Of a DNA stretch of 32,729 bases, positions 18,468 to 26,724 are shown piece by piece. This stretch comes from Planctomycetota bacterium. Its GTDB lineage: Bacteria; Planctomycetota; Planctomycetia; Pirellulales; Pirellulaceae. Position 1 is the first letter of the stretch; each line of letters starts with the position of its first letter. Both the position numbers and the translations under genes were made by a program. Under the pieces are notes generated by a model, which worked only from the letters and a program-made list of their open reading frames with translations, was not told the DNA's origin and searched no databases. The DNA lies in NCBI GenBank assembly GCA_026692865.1, contig JAPLNI010000058.1, positions 656,073-688,801 of the forward strand, given 5' to 3'.

Positions 18468-18486
18468 TATTGAGATAATCTCAATA
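18468..18486. promoter_or_regulatory. perfect 19-bp palindrome, candidate enhancer-binding-protein site
   Basis: TATTGAGATAATCTCAATA: two exact 8-bp arms around a TAA centre. Its centre is about 42 bp upstream of the -24 GG of the sigma-54 promoter match at 18517-18533, a usual place for an activator site. Its TTGA-N7-TCAA spacing is one base longer than the FNR/CRP half-site spacing, so a sigma-54 activator or another dimeric regulator is the better guess. Confidence 0.6.
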
Positions 18487-18516
18487 CTCTTGATAGGTCT
18501 TCGAAATAGCGGGTGA

Positions 18517-18533
18517 TTGGCACGTTGAGTGCT
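18517..18533 (+). promoter_or_regulatory. sigma-54 (RpoN) -24/-12 promoter of the ppsA-hydrogenase operon
   Basis: TTGGCACG-TTGA-GTGCT matches the consensus YTGGCACG-N4-TTGCW at all but one defined position (G for T at the first base of the -12 box). GG at 18519-18520 and GC at 18531-18532 have the required ten-base spacing. The predicted start of transcription is near 18544, leaving a leader of about 60 nt to the ppsA ATG. The match stands alone upstream of a 13-gene operon, and an activator-like palindrome lies upstream of it. Confidence 0.7.
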
Positions 18534-18605
18534 TATCAGAGAAACTCTCTGATTGAGCTTACCGCGATGTTGATAGATCTTAGTTCGATACCTAAATAGG
18601 AGGCC

Positions 18606-21035
18606 ATGATGACTACAGCCACAGTTGCCGGTACGGACTTGATTCGTTGGTTTCGTGATGTTGGCTTGGACGATGTTGCAACGGTTGGCGGCAAGAATGC
18701 GTCGTTGGGGGAAATGTACCGTGAACTTACCCCTGAGGGTATTCGAATCCCCAATGGCTTTGCGACAACCGCCGATGCCTATCGTTTGTTTCTTCGAGAG
18801 ACTAGTTTAGGGGATAAGATCGCTCAATTATTGAGTAGCATGAACGAAACGGACGTCGATAGTCTGCATCATTACGGGCTCTACATTCGACATGCAATCC
18901 TCGAAACACCACTTCCGGACCAGTTGGCCCAAGCAATCGTGAATGCTTATCACGAACTCTGCGACGGCCGTTCGTTAATCGACGTCGCCGTTCGAAGCAG
19001 TGCAACTGCAGAGGATCTTCCCGACGCGAGTTTCGCGGGCCAGCAGGAAACCTATCTTAACGTCCGTGGTCAAGCCTTCCTGTTGGACTCCTGTCGGCGT
19101 TGCTTTGCGTCGCTATTCACCGACCGAGCGATTTCCTATCGGGCTCATCAAGGATATGACCATATGAAAGTCGCCCTTTCGATTGGGGTACAAGAGATGG
19201 TCCGAAGCGATTTAGCCACTTCCGGAGTCATGTTCTCGATTGATACGGAAAGCGGGTTCCGGAATGCTGTCCTCATCAGCGCTGCCTATGGACTCGGCGA
19301 AAACGTCGTCCAAGGAACTGTGAATCCGGATGAGTACTATGTTTTCAAGCCAACCCTTCAGGGCAATCTCAGACCCATTTTGAAGAAGTCGATTGGCTCC
19401 AAGGCGATGAAGATGGTCTATGACGTCGGAGGCAGCAAAATGACCAAAAACGTCCCGGTTCCACCCGAGCAGCAGGCTCGCTACGCGCTGAGCGACGACG
19501 ATATTCTTCAGCTCGCCCGTTGGGCTATTCAGATCGAGCAGCATTACAGCGCTCATAAGGGGAGCGATTGTCCGATGGATATGGAGTGGGCAAAAGACGG
19601 CAATACCGGAGAGCTTTTCATTGTTCAAGCTCGTCCAGAAACGGTTCAATCCCGTAAGTCGACTTTAATGCTCGAACGATATCACTTGGATAAGACAGTT
19701 ACCGCCCCGGAGCCGATCGTATGTGGACGCTCCGTCGGCGAGAAAATTGCGACCGGACGCGTCCAATTGATTGGTAATGCGTCTCAGCTGAGCGAATTTC
19801 ATGGGGGAAATATTCTCGTAACGGATAAGACCGACCCGGATTGGGAACCGATCATGAAGCGAGCCGCTGGGATCATCACGAATAGCGGCGGTCGTACCTG
19901 TCACGCGGCCATCGTCAGTCGTGAACTAGGGCTTCCGGCGATCGTGGGCACGTTGAATGGAACACAACGACTGCGTATGGATCAGGAAATTACGCTGAAC
20001 TGCGCCGAAGGGGATACTGGTTTTGTCTACGATGGCAGACTGCCATTCCAGGTCAAGCAATATGCAATCGACGAAAGCAAACGTCCGAAGACGAAGATTA
20101 TGATGAATGTCGGAACACCGGACGAAGCCTTTAGCTTGGCGTCCATGCCATGCGACGGTGTCGGATTAGCCCGCGAAGAGTTCATTATTTCGACTTACGT
20201 CAAAGTGCATCCACAGGCGCTCCTAGAATACGATACGCTCGATAAAAGCACAAAAGCCGCAATTGACGACTTGGCTGGAGGCTACTCCGATAAGCCTCAG
20301 TTTTACGTCGATCGTTTAGCGGAAGGCATCGCGATGATTGCAGCAGCCTTTCACCCGAAGGATGTGATTCTGCGATTGAGCGATTTCAAAACAAACGAAT
20401 ACGCCAATTTGATCGGCGGAAAAAAATACGAACCGCACGAAGAGAACCCCATGATCGGCTTCCGAGGCGCGTCCAGGTATTACGCGCCGAGTTTCCAAGC
20501 CGCATTTGGACTCGAATGCAAAGCGATTCAGAAAGTGCGGCAGGAGATGGGATTGCGCAACCTCAAGCTGATGATCCCATTCTGTCGAACAGTCGAGGAG
20601 GGACAAAAAGTGCAAGCCGAAATGGCGAAGTACGACTTGGTAAGAGGGCAAGACGGTTTAGAAATTTACGTCATGTGCGAGATTCCTTCCAATGTCATCT
20701 TGGCCGACCAATTCGCCGAGATCTTCGATGGTTTCTCCATCGGCTCGAACGATTTGACTCAACTGACCTTGGGCGTCGATCGAGATTCGGCCATCGTGGC
20801 CCACGTCTTTGACGAACGCAACGACGCAGTCAAACGCTTGATCTCCTCTGTAATTCATACTGCAAAAGCGAAAGGACGAAAGATCGGGATATGCGGTCAA
20901 GCTCCCAGCGACTATCCCGATTTTTGCCGGTTCCTAGTTCAGGAGGGAGTTGATAGCATCTCACTAACTCCCGACGCAATCTTACGTACCACCGTTGCCG
21001 TTCTGGAATTTGAACGCGAAGGAGCAGGCGGCTAG
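18606..21035 (+). CDS. ppsA: phosphoenolpyruvate synthase
   Basis: 809 residues, near the family norm of about 790. TAGGAGG lies just before the two adjacent ATGs at 18606 and 18609; spacing favours the second, a one-residue difference. Domains in order: ATP-grasp/PPDK-type domain (1-350: VGGKNASLGEM, RSSATAEDLPDASFAGQQET, QEMVRSDLATSGVMFSIDTE, MDMEWAKDG, FIVQARPETVQS); swivelling phosphohistidine domain (380-470) with catalytic His433 in GGRTCHAAIVSREL; and the PEP-binding barrel (480-800) with RLSDFKTNEYANLIGG, FDGFSIGSNDLTQLTLGVDR and catalytic Cys763 in GICGQAPSDYPDF. It converts pyruvate, ATP and water to PEP, AMP and phosphate. First gene of the hydrogenase operon; its TAG overlaps the next start by one base (TAGTG). 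Intact. Confidence 0.97.
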   Translation: MMTTATVAGTDLIRWFRDVGLDDVATVGGKNASLGEMYRELTPEGIRIPNGFATTADAYRLFLRETSLGDKIAQLLSSMNETDVDSLHHYGLYIRHAILETPLPDQLAQAIVNAYHELCDGRSLIDVAVRSSATAEDLPDASFAGQQETYLNVRGQAFLLDSCRRCFASLFTDRAISYRAHQGYDHMKVALSIGVQEMVRSDLATSGVMFSIDTESGFRNAVLISAAYGLGENVVQGTVNPDEYYVFKPTLQGNLRPILKKSIGSKAMKMVYDVGGSKMTKNVPVPPEQQARYALSDDDILQLARWAIQIEQHYSAHKGSDCPMDMEWAKDGNTGELFIVQARPETVQSRKSTLMLERYHLDKTVTAPEPIVCGRSVGEKIATGRVQLIGNASQLSEFHGGNILVTDKTDPDWEPIMKRAAGIITNSGGRTCHAAIVSRELGLPAIVGTLNGTQRLRMDQEITLNCAEGDTGFVYDGRLPFQVKQYAIDESKRPKTKIMMNVGTPDEAFSLASMPCDGVGLAREEFIISTYVKVHPQALLEYDTLDKSTKAAIDDLAGGYSDKPQFYVDRLAEGIAMIAAAFHPKDVILRLSDFKTNEYANLIGGKKYEPHEENPMIGFRGASRYYAPSFQAAFGLECKAIQKVRQEMGLRNLKLMIPFCRTVEEGQKVQAEMAKYDLVRGQDGLEIYVMCEIPSNVILADQFAEIFDGFSIGSNDLTQLTLGVDRDSAIVAHVFDERNDAVKRLISSVIHTAKAKGRKIGICGQAPSDYPDFCRFLVQEGVDSISLTPDAILRTTVAVLEFEREGAGG

Positions 21036-21508
21036 TGAATTCACCCGAGCAGCTTGCAGCAACCGTTTCCGCAATGCGAAAGCTTGTGACGCTTTCCGAA
21101 CTGAGTGAAGATTCGATTCGGAAGCTTGCAGAACTCGCAACGGTGATAGATTATCCGGAAGGAACGATTCTGTTCTGCGAAGGCGAGTACCGCGATCAAA
21201 TCTATCTCATCGTTGATGGATCGATGAAGCTTGAGATGACAACCACGCAATGTGGTCGGCAAACGATTCTTACGGTTGGCAGTGGTGATCTTTTGGCTTG
21301 GTCGGCGATTCTTGGCGATGGTACAATGACTTCCACCGCGATTGCTGTAGAGCCATCACGTGTTATTGTGATCGTTGCAAGCGATCTTAAGAATTGCTTT
21401 AGGCGAGACACCAAGTTTGGTTACGAAATGATGCAAGTTGTCGCAAAAGCTCTTTCGATACGATTGCTGGCGACCCGCCTTCAGTTGCTCGACCTGTATC
21501 ACAAGTAA
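21035..21508 (+). CDS. cyclic-nucleotide-binding-domain protein lacking a DNA-binding domain
   Basis: 157 residues from a GTG that overlaps the ppsA stop. A short helical N-terminus (VTLSELSEDSIRKLAELATV) leads into a Crp/Fnr-like cNMP-binding jelly roll (about residues 38-125): YPEGTILFCEGEYRDQIYLI, then VDGSMKLEM, TILTVGSGDLLAWSAILGDG and VIVIVASDLKNCF. The C-terminal helix (GYEMMQVVAKALSIRLLATR, then LQLLDLY) corresponds to the Crp dimer helix, but the protein ends there and the winged-helix DNA-binding domain is absent. It is therefore unlikely to bind DNA itself and may act as a sensor or regulatory subunit for the hydrogenase or PEP synthase (inference). Whether it binds cAMP is unknown. 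The next gene begins 14 nt later. Confidence 0.85.
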   Translation: MNSPEQLAATVSAMRKLVTLSELSEDSIRKLAELATVIDYPEGTILFCEGEYRDQIYLIVDGSMKLEMTTTQCGRQTILTVGSGDLLAWSAILGDGTMTSTAIAVEPSRVIVIVASDLKNCFRRDTKFGYEMMQVVAKALSIRLLATRLQLLDLYHK

Positions 21509-21522
21509 CCTCTTTCTTCGAA

Positions 21523-22749
21523 ATGCCAACTTTTTCCACAAAAAGTCAGCCCGTGAAGCCAGTGAACCAACAACCGTCGATGTCAACTTCCTACCGCATT
21601 CCGAAATCGGACTTACAGCGACTGATCGAGCTATTGCGTTGCGACGGCTATACGGTAGTTGGACCGAAGGTGGAAGACGACGCGATTGTCTACGCCGAGA
21701 TCGGCCATATCGACGAGCTTCCGAAGGGGTTTCGCAATAGCCAGGACCCTGGAAAGTACCGCGTTGAACAGACCGGTCATAAAAATCTTTTCGAATTCAA
21801 CGTTGGCCCCCATTCCTGGAAGCAGTTTCTCTTTCCTCCGAGAGCGATGGTTGCCTCAGGGACGCGTGAAGCCAATCGCTGGACCTTCGAAACACCACCA
21901 GAACAACAGCCGAAATTTGCGTTCCTCGGCGTGAGATCCTGTGAATTGGCCGCGATTGCCATCCAGGATCGTATCTTCCTACAAGGTTCGTACGTCGACC
22001 CAATCTACAAAGCGCGTCGAGAATCAGCTTTGATCATTGCAATCAATTGTACGGTGGCTGCTTCGACCTGCTTTTGCACCTCGATGAAAACTGGCCCGAA
22101 ATGTCGAATTGGGTATGATCTTGCGCTGACCGAACTCGAGGATGGGTTTGTCATTCAATCTGAGACTGAGCGTGGACGATCATTACTTACGACTCTCAAA
22201 CCAGACGAGGCAATCGATAAAGACCTAGAGGAAGCTCGCATTCTTGAGCAACGAGCCGTTGAACAAATTTCGAAACAGCTCGATACAACCAATATTCGCG
22301 ATTTGCTCCTCGGTAATCTCGAACACCCACGATGGGACGAGGTATCGACCCGATGTTTGTCATGCACGAACTGCACGATGGTTTGTCCGACTTGCTTTTG
22401 CAGCTCGGTTTCCGAGGTTGTCGATCTGACGGGCGACAGCGTTCATCGCCAGCGTGAATGGGATTCGTGTTTCAACCTTGACTTTAGCTATACGGCCAAC
22501 GGCATCGTTCGGAACGATCGACGTAGCCGCTACCGGCAATGGCTTACGCATAAACTGGCTAGCTGGTATGATCAGTTTGATTCCTCGGGTTGCGTCGGCT
22601 GTGGACGTTGCATTACATGGTGTCCAGTCGGAATCGATCTTACGGAGGAAGTTGCTGCCATCCGTCAGCCCCCATCTTCCAATCGCATGCTCCCAGTGAT
22701 TGCGCTACCCAATGCCACGTGCGTCCTCACCAAGGAGACTAAAGAGTGA
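21523..22749 (+). CDS. hydB: [NiFe] hydrogenase beta subunit (iron-sulfur), group 3b
   Basis: 408 residues, resembling the beta subunit (HydB/HyhB) of NAD(P)-linked cytoplasmic hydrogenases (sulfhydrogenases). The N-terminal half includes [20 protein letters not shown] and [14 protein letters not shown]. The C-terminal half has two 4Fe-4S ferredoxin-type motifs: Cys278-x2-Cys281-x2-Cys284-x3-Cys288 in [14 protein letters not shown] and Cys357-x2-Cys360-x2-Cys363-x3-Cys367 in [14 protein letters not shown]. It passes electrons between the small subunit and the flavin subunit. An internal ATG at 21580 is an alternative start; neither has a strong ribosome-binding site. Its TGA overlaps the GTG start of hydG by four bases (GTGA), indicating coupled translation. 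Confidence 0.9.
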   Translation: MPTFSTKSQPVKPVNQQPSMSTSYRIPKSDLQRLIELLRCDGYTVVGPKVEDDAIVYAEIGHIDELPKGFRNSQDPGKYRVEQTGHKNLFEFNVGPHSWKQFLFPPRAMVASGTREANRWTFETPPEQQPKFAFLGVRSCELAAIAIQDRIFLQGSYVDPIYKARRESALIIAINCTVAASTCFCTSMKTGPKCRIGYDLALTELEDGFVIQSETERGRSLLTTLKPDEAIDKDLEEARILEQRAVEQISKQLDTTNIRDLLLGNLEHPRWDEVSTRCLSCTNCTMVCPTCFCSSVSEVVDLTGDSVHRQREWDSCFNLDFSYTANGIVRNDRRSRYRQWLTHKLASWYDQFDSSGCVGCGRCITWCPVGIDLTEEVAAIRQPPSSNRMLPVIALPNATCVLTKETKE

Positions 22750-23657
22750 GCGTCGTCAATCGGGCATCACTCCCAAACCAACTCGATCCTTGGAAGACTT
22801 CGACTGTCACGGTGAATCGCTTGCGCGCACATACCTCCGGTGTTTTTTCGATCGATCTTAGTTTCGAGGATCCCGATGTTGGCAAACAGTTTGAGTTTGT
22901 ACCTGGACAATTCAATATGCTCTACGTCCCTGGTGTTGGCGAAGCAGCGATTTCAATTGCTGGGACAAACGTGTCGGGGATGCTGCAGCACACGATTCGC
23001 ACGGTCGGAGCCGTGACAACAGCGATTGAGAAAGGGGGCGTTGGTATGTCGCTCGGCCTGCGCGGTCCATTTGGACGAGGGTGGCCATTGGAGCCGGTAA
23101 CCAATTCAACTGCAAAGGTATCAACGTCAACTAAGAATGACCATCCAAAGAATGGAGATGTCATTATTGTGGCTGGAGGTATCGGATTGGCCCCGTTGCG
23201 TTCCATGGTCGAACATATTGGATCGCGCCGTGCTGAATATGGCACAGTCAGTATCGTTGTCGGCGCGAGATCGCCAGGTGATTTGCTTTACCAAGACGAA
23301 TACGAGGATTGGCGATCACGGAAAATGAAGGTGATATGTACGGTAGATCGGGCTTCCTTGGATTGGAAAGGACAAATCGGAGTCGTCACGCTCCTCTTGG
23401 AACGATTGGAGATCTCACATCCCAGCCTGACAACGTTTATGACGTGTGGTCCGGAAGTTATGATGCGCTATGCGGCCAAATCGGCGATAAATCGAGGCAT
23501 TCCGGAAGCACAAATCTACGTGACCCTTGAACGGAATATGAACTGCGCGATTGGGTTGTGTGGTCATTGTCAGCTAGGTCCCAATTTTATCTGCAAAGAC
23601 GGTCCCGTCTTCCGCTACAATTCGGTAAGCGCGTTGCTTCGAGTTCAGGAGCTGTGA
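22746..23657 (+). CDS. hydG: [NiFe] hydrogenase gamma subunit (FAD/NAD(P)-binding), group 3b
   Basis: 303 residues starting at GTG 22746. An FAD-binding ferredoxin-reductase-type barrel (FVPGQFNMLYVPGVGEAAIS, IRTVGAVTTAI, LGLRGPFGRGWPL) is followed by a nucleotide-binding Rossmann-like domain (VIIVAGGIGLAPLRSMVEHI, SIVVGARSPGDLLYQDEYED, FMTCGPEVMMRYAA). The C-terminus carries four cysteines, C267, C272, C275 and C283, in CAIGLCGHCQLGPNFIC, a 2Fe-2S ligand set as in dihydroorotate dehydrogenase electron-transfer subunits. This subunit exchanges electrons with NAD(P)H. A Ser/Thr/Lys-rich stretch of about 20 residues (around 118-137) links the two domains. hydD starts one base after the stop. 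Confidence 0.93.
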   Translation: MSVVNRASLPNQLDPWKTSTVTVNRLRAHTSGVFSIDLSFEDPDVGKQFEFVPGQFNMLYVPGVGEAAISIAGTNVSGMLQHTIRTVGAVTTAIEKGGVGMSLGLRGPFGRGWPLEPVTNSTAKVSTSTKNDHPKNGDVIIVAGGIGLAPLRSMVEHIGSRRAEYGTVSIVVGARSPGDLLYQDEYEDWRSRKMKVICTVDRASLDWKGQIGVVTLLLERLEISHPSLTTFMTCGPEVMMRYAAKSAINRGIPEAQIYVTLERNMNCAIGLCGHCQLGPNFICKDGPVFRYNSVSALLRVQEL

Positions 23658-23658
23658 T

Positions 23659-24486
23659 TTGAATACTCTTAATTCGGAAGAACAAGCTGTCATCGCCAAG
23701 CCGCGATTAGCCGTCTTTAAGTTTGCTTCGTGCGACGGCTGTCAATTGCAACTCCTGTCGTGCGAAGACGAACTGTTAAGCCTCGCCGATTCTCTCGAAA
23801 TAGTCCACTTCCTGGAAGCTACAAGCCGTATCGAATCGGGGCCATACGATATCGCCTTAGTCGAAGGTTCAATCACCACATACGCCGATCGAAAGCGTAT
23901 TCATGAAGTCCGCCATCAATCCAAGTTCTTGATCACTATTGGAGCCTGCGCGACGGCAGGTGGGATTCAAGCCCTCAAGAACTGGGGTGATCGCAATGAT
24001 TTCTTGCGATGTGTTTACGCTCATCCCGAATACATCGAAACTCTGGCTACTTCGACTGCGATTGCCGATCATATTCCGGTCGACTTCGAATTGCGGGGCT
24101 GCCCAATCAATCGCTTCCAATTGCTAGAAGTACTCCGAGCGGTTCTCGCCGGTAGAAAACCGAGAACGCCTTCGCATAGTGTTTGCCTAGATTGTAAACG
24201 AAGAGGTTCCGTCTGTATTGCCGTTTCAAAGGATGAGGCATGTTTAGGGCCCATCACCCAGTCAGGCTGCGGTGCGATTTGTCCAGCATTTAATCGCGGA
24301 TGCTACGGATGCTTCGGACCTGCGTCGCAACCGAACTGTGATAGCTTAGCCGATTGGTATCTGCGTGGCCGAATCTCCGCCCCAAAACTGGTTCCGCTAC
24401 TTCGAAATTTCAATTCCAACGCAGCCGATTTTCGAACCTGTGGTGATCGTGTTGATCCGAGTTCGGACCAGGGAGTTTGTGAGTGA
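23659..24486 (+). CDS. hydD: [NiFe] hydrogenase small (delta) subunit, group 3b
   Basis: 275 residues from a TTG one base after hydG. The proximal 4Fe-4S cluster ligands are all present: Cys25 and Cys28 in FASCDGCQLQ, Cys97 in IGACATAGG and Cys148 in ELRGCPINR. The C-terminal half adds further cysteines (CLDCKRR, CIAV, CLGPITQSGCGAICPA, CYGCFGP) for two additional clusters. No twin-arginine signal is present, so the enzyme is cytoplasmic, as expected for group 3 hydrogenases. It relays electrons from the active-site subunit HydA toward HydB/HydG. The TGA overlaps the hydA GTG by four bases. Confidence 0.95.
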   Translation: MNTLNSEEQAVIAKPRLAVFKFASCDGCQLQLLSCEDELLSLADSLEIVHFLEATSRIESGPYDIALVEGSITTYADRKRIHEVRHQSKFLITIGACATAGGIQALKNWGDRNDFLRCVYAHPEYIETLATSTAIADHIPVDFELRGCPINRFQLLEVLRAVLAGRKPRTPSHSVCLDCKRRGSVCIAVSKDEACLGPITQSGCGAICPAFNRGCYGCFGPASQPNCDSLADWYLRGRISAPKLVPLLRNFNSNAADFRTCGDRVDPSSDQGVCE

Positions 24487-25784
24487 GCGACAGAGCGATT
24501 CGAACCATTGAAATCGGCGCGCTAACTCGCGTGGAAGGCGAGGGGGCACTTCGTGTTTCCATGAAAGATGGGATCATCACCGACGTTCAGCTGGCGATCT
24601 ACGAACCACCTCGATTCTTTGAAGCCCTTTTACGCGGGCGCCCTCTCGAAGAAACACCGGACATCACCGCTCGAATCTGTGGTATCTGTCCGATCGCTTA
24701 TCAGATGACGACCGTGCATGCTCTGGAAACGGCTCTCCGTGTTCGAATCACACCGGAGATTCGAGTACTCCGGCGGTTGCTCTATTGCGGCGAATGGATC
24801 GAGAGCCATGGTGTGCACATGCACTTGCTTCACATTCCCGATTTTTTCGGTTACGAAAGTATTATTGAACTAGCGAAACGTTTTCCGGAGCAAGTGAATC
24901 GAGGCTTGCGATTGAAGAAGATCGGCAATCGAATCTTGGAGGTAATGGGCGGACGTGCTGTCCATCCGATCAATGTGGCCGTGGGTGGCTTCCATAAAGG
25001 ACCACCCAAAGCCGAGCTTCAAGCGCTTTTGCCGGATTTGCATTGGGGTCTCGATGCGGCGATTGCAGTCGCACGCTGGGTTGCCGCATTCGATTTTCCG
25101 GATTTCTTCGGGGATTACGAAATGGTCGCTTTGCAGCATCCGGACGAGTATCCGATGAACGAGGGGCAGATAGCATCGACCAAGGGATTGTGTATCGCGG
25201 CTTCGGAATTCGAAAACCATTTTGGTGAACGACAGGTTCGACACAGCACGGCGTTGCAAGCCGTAAAGCTTCCCGATGAGTCCTCCTATTTTGTAGGTCC
25301 ACTTGCACGCCTCAACCTCAATCGACAGATGCTGTCCGTTTCCGCACGCCAACTCTGCGACGAACTCCCTATTCGATGGCCCTGCTTCAATCCGTTTCAG
25401 TCGATCATTGCTCGTGCTTTAGAAGTCGTACATGCTTTCGAAGAAGCGATTGCTATCATCAGAAACTACCAAGGTTGTTCACCTGCGCGAGTTAAATATA
25501 AACATTTTGAAAGCGAGGGTTGCTGGGCAACCGAAGCCCCGCGTGGACTTATCTACCATCGCTTCAAAATTACGATTGACGGCAAAATCGCGTTTGCAAA
25601 GATTGTTCCGCCCACGTCTCAAAACCAACGCCAAATCGAACAAGATTTAATTGCATATTTGCCGAGCGTGCTAAACGACGACGACGCTGCCACCGGCCTC
25701 GCCTGCGAAAAACTGATTCGCTCGTACGATCCTTGCATCAGTTGTGCGACGCATTTCCTCAAGCTGGAGATCGATCGCCGATGA
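24483..25784 (+). CDS. hydA: [NiFe] hydrogenase large (alpha) subunit, group 3b
   Basis: 433 residues from GTG 24483. Motif L1 is Arg-Ile-Cys66-Gly-Ile-Cys69 (ARICGICPIAYQ) and motif L2 is DPCISCATH with Cys418, Cys421 and His424. The four Ni/Fe-ligating cysteines are therefore intact. Gln stands where many other groups have His after L1 (CPIAYQ); I believe CPVAYQ is usual in bacterial group 3b. A nine-residue tail, FLKLEIDRR, follows His424 and would be removed by the maturation protease encoded next, leaving 424 residues. The subunit catalyses reversible H2 oxidation, here expected to couple to NAD(P)H. Assignment to group 3b rests on the B-G-D-A gene order and the companion subunits. The stop overlaps the protease ATG (ATGA). 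Confidence 0.95.
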   Translation: MSDRAIRTIEIGALTRVEGEGALRVSMKDGIITDVQLAIYEPPRFFEALLRGRPLEETPDITARICGICPIAYQMTTVHALETALRVRITPEIRVLRRLLYCGEWIESHGVHMHLLHIPDFFGYESIIELAKRFPEQVNRGLRLKKIGNRILEVMGGRAVHPINVAVGGFHKGPPKAELQALLPDLHWGLDAAIAVARWVAAFDFPDFFGDYEMVALQHPDEYPMNEGQIASTKGLCIAASEFENHFGERQVRHSTALQAVKLPDESSYFVGPLARLNLNRQMLSVSARQLCDELPIRWPCFNPFQSIIARALEVVHAFEEAIAIIRNYQGCSPARVKYKHFESEGCWATEAPRGLIYHRFKITIDGKIAFAKIVPPTSQNQRQIEQDLIAYLPSVLNDDDAATGLACEKLIRSYDPCISCATHFLKLEIDRR

Positions 25785-26326
25785 ACAAATCTTCGCTCCA
25801 TCCGCAAATCAAACTGTGTGAGCGCACGAGACCCGTGTTCGTGATCGGGATTGGCAGTCCGCACGGAGATGACCGAGCTGGATGGGAAGTGGTTGATCGC
25901 CTAGACGGGGATGTTTCGAAGAATATTTTCTTACGCAAGGCTGCGGTACCGCATGACATACTCGATTGGCTTGACAACCATTCCCCTACCCATATCATCG
26001 ACGCCAGTTGCGATAATGTACCTGGACTACAACGCTTTAACATTACTCAAGACGAAGCTGGTAAGGTGCAGCTCTCAGTCGTGGGTTCGACCTCTTCGCT
26101 AAGCGCAGATTCTGCTCGTAAATCTCTGAGATCCAGTTCGTCACATCAGCTTGACCTACTGTCAGCGATTGAACTGGCCGCTACGCTGCATCGATTGCCA
26201 CGGCAGCTCACCTTGTGGACCATATCGATATCGTCAGTGGAGAAGAATGGCGATGTTGGTGTGGAGATGCAAGAACGCATCAACGAGTGCGTTACGGTGA
26301 TATCCAAGGAATTATGCCATGCATGA
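25781..26326 (+). CDS. hydrogenase maturation protease
   Basis: 181 residues. I chose ATG 25781, which overlaps the hydA stop as ATGA, over an upstream in-frame ATG at 25733 inside hydA. The N-terminal motif FVIGIGSPHGDDRAGWEVVD carries the family's nickel-sensing Asp (GxGNxxxxDDGxG type, here SPHGDD). Further on are THIIDASCDNVPGLQRFNIT and a histidine-containing segment, SSSSHQLDLLSAIELAATL. Proteases of the HycI/HyaD/HoxW class cut the C-terminal tail from the large subunit after nickel insertion. Its position directly behind hydA makes HydA the evident substrate. It overlaps hypA by eight bases. Confidence 0.88.
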   Translation: MNKSSLHPQIKLCERTRPVFVIGIGSPHGDDRAGWEVVDRLDGDVSKNIFLRKAAVPHDILDWLDNHSPTHIIDASCDNVPGLQRFNITQDEAGKVQLSVVGSTSSLSADSARKSLRSSSSHQLDLLSAIELAATLHRLPRQLTLWTISISSVEKNGDVGVEMQERINECVTVISKELCHA

Positions 26327-26723
26327 GGTATCGCTGGTTCGTTCGTTGCTTGCTCAAGTTCTTGAAGCAGCGAAGCCATTGCCACCGCCTTTGATTCGGA
26401 GGGTCGTCGTCTCCACTGGACCACTTTCCGGTGTTGAACCACTGCTAGTTGCTCAAGCCTTTCAGGACAAGAGAACTGAGTTCGGCTTGAAGTCTTGCGA
26501 GTTGGAGATCGAAGAATCGCATTTAGAGGGCCGGTGTCTTGATTGCAACCATGATTTTGAAATCGTTGACTTCGTCTTTTTCTGCCCGAAGTGTAATTCA
26601 ACGTCCATTCGAGTAACCCATGGGGACGGGTTTTTCTTGCTTCGCTTAGAGGTCGAAGAACTTGTTTCCACTCTTTGTTCAACTTCTATCAAAGACACCC
26701 TATCCAGAAAGCTGAGCAACTAA
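26319..26723 (+). CDS. hypA: hydrogenase nickel-incorporation protein HypA
   Basis: 134 residues, slightly longer than the usual 113-120. It starts MHEVSLVRSLL, with the conserved nickel-binding Met-His-Glu N-terminus. The zinc site is formed by two CxxC pairs, in GRCLDCNHDFEI and FFCPKCNSTS. HypA delivers nickel with HypB to the large subunit. The extra length is a C-terminal stretch (STLCSTSIKDTLSRKLSN) after the family core. The GTG of hypB follows after one base. Confidence 0.93.
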   Translation: MHEVSLVRSLLAQVLEAAKPLPPPLIRRVVVSTGPLSGVEPLLVAQAFQDKRTEFGLKSCELEIEESHLEGRCLDCNHDFEIVDFVFFCPKCNSTSIRVTHGDGFFLLRLEVEELVSTLCSTSIKDTLSRKLSN

Positions 26724-26724
26724 A

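Noticed and set aside
18468-18486. The palindrome as an FNR/CRP site
   Set aside because: TTGA and TCAA half-sites are separated by seven bases instead of six, and the sole Crp-like protein in the window lacks a DNA-binding domain.
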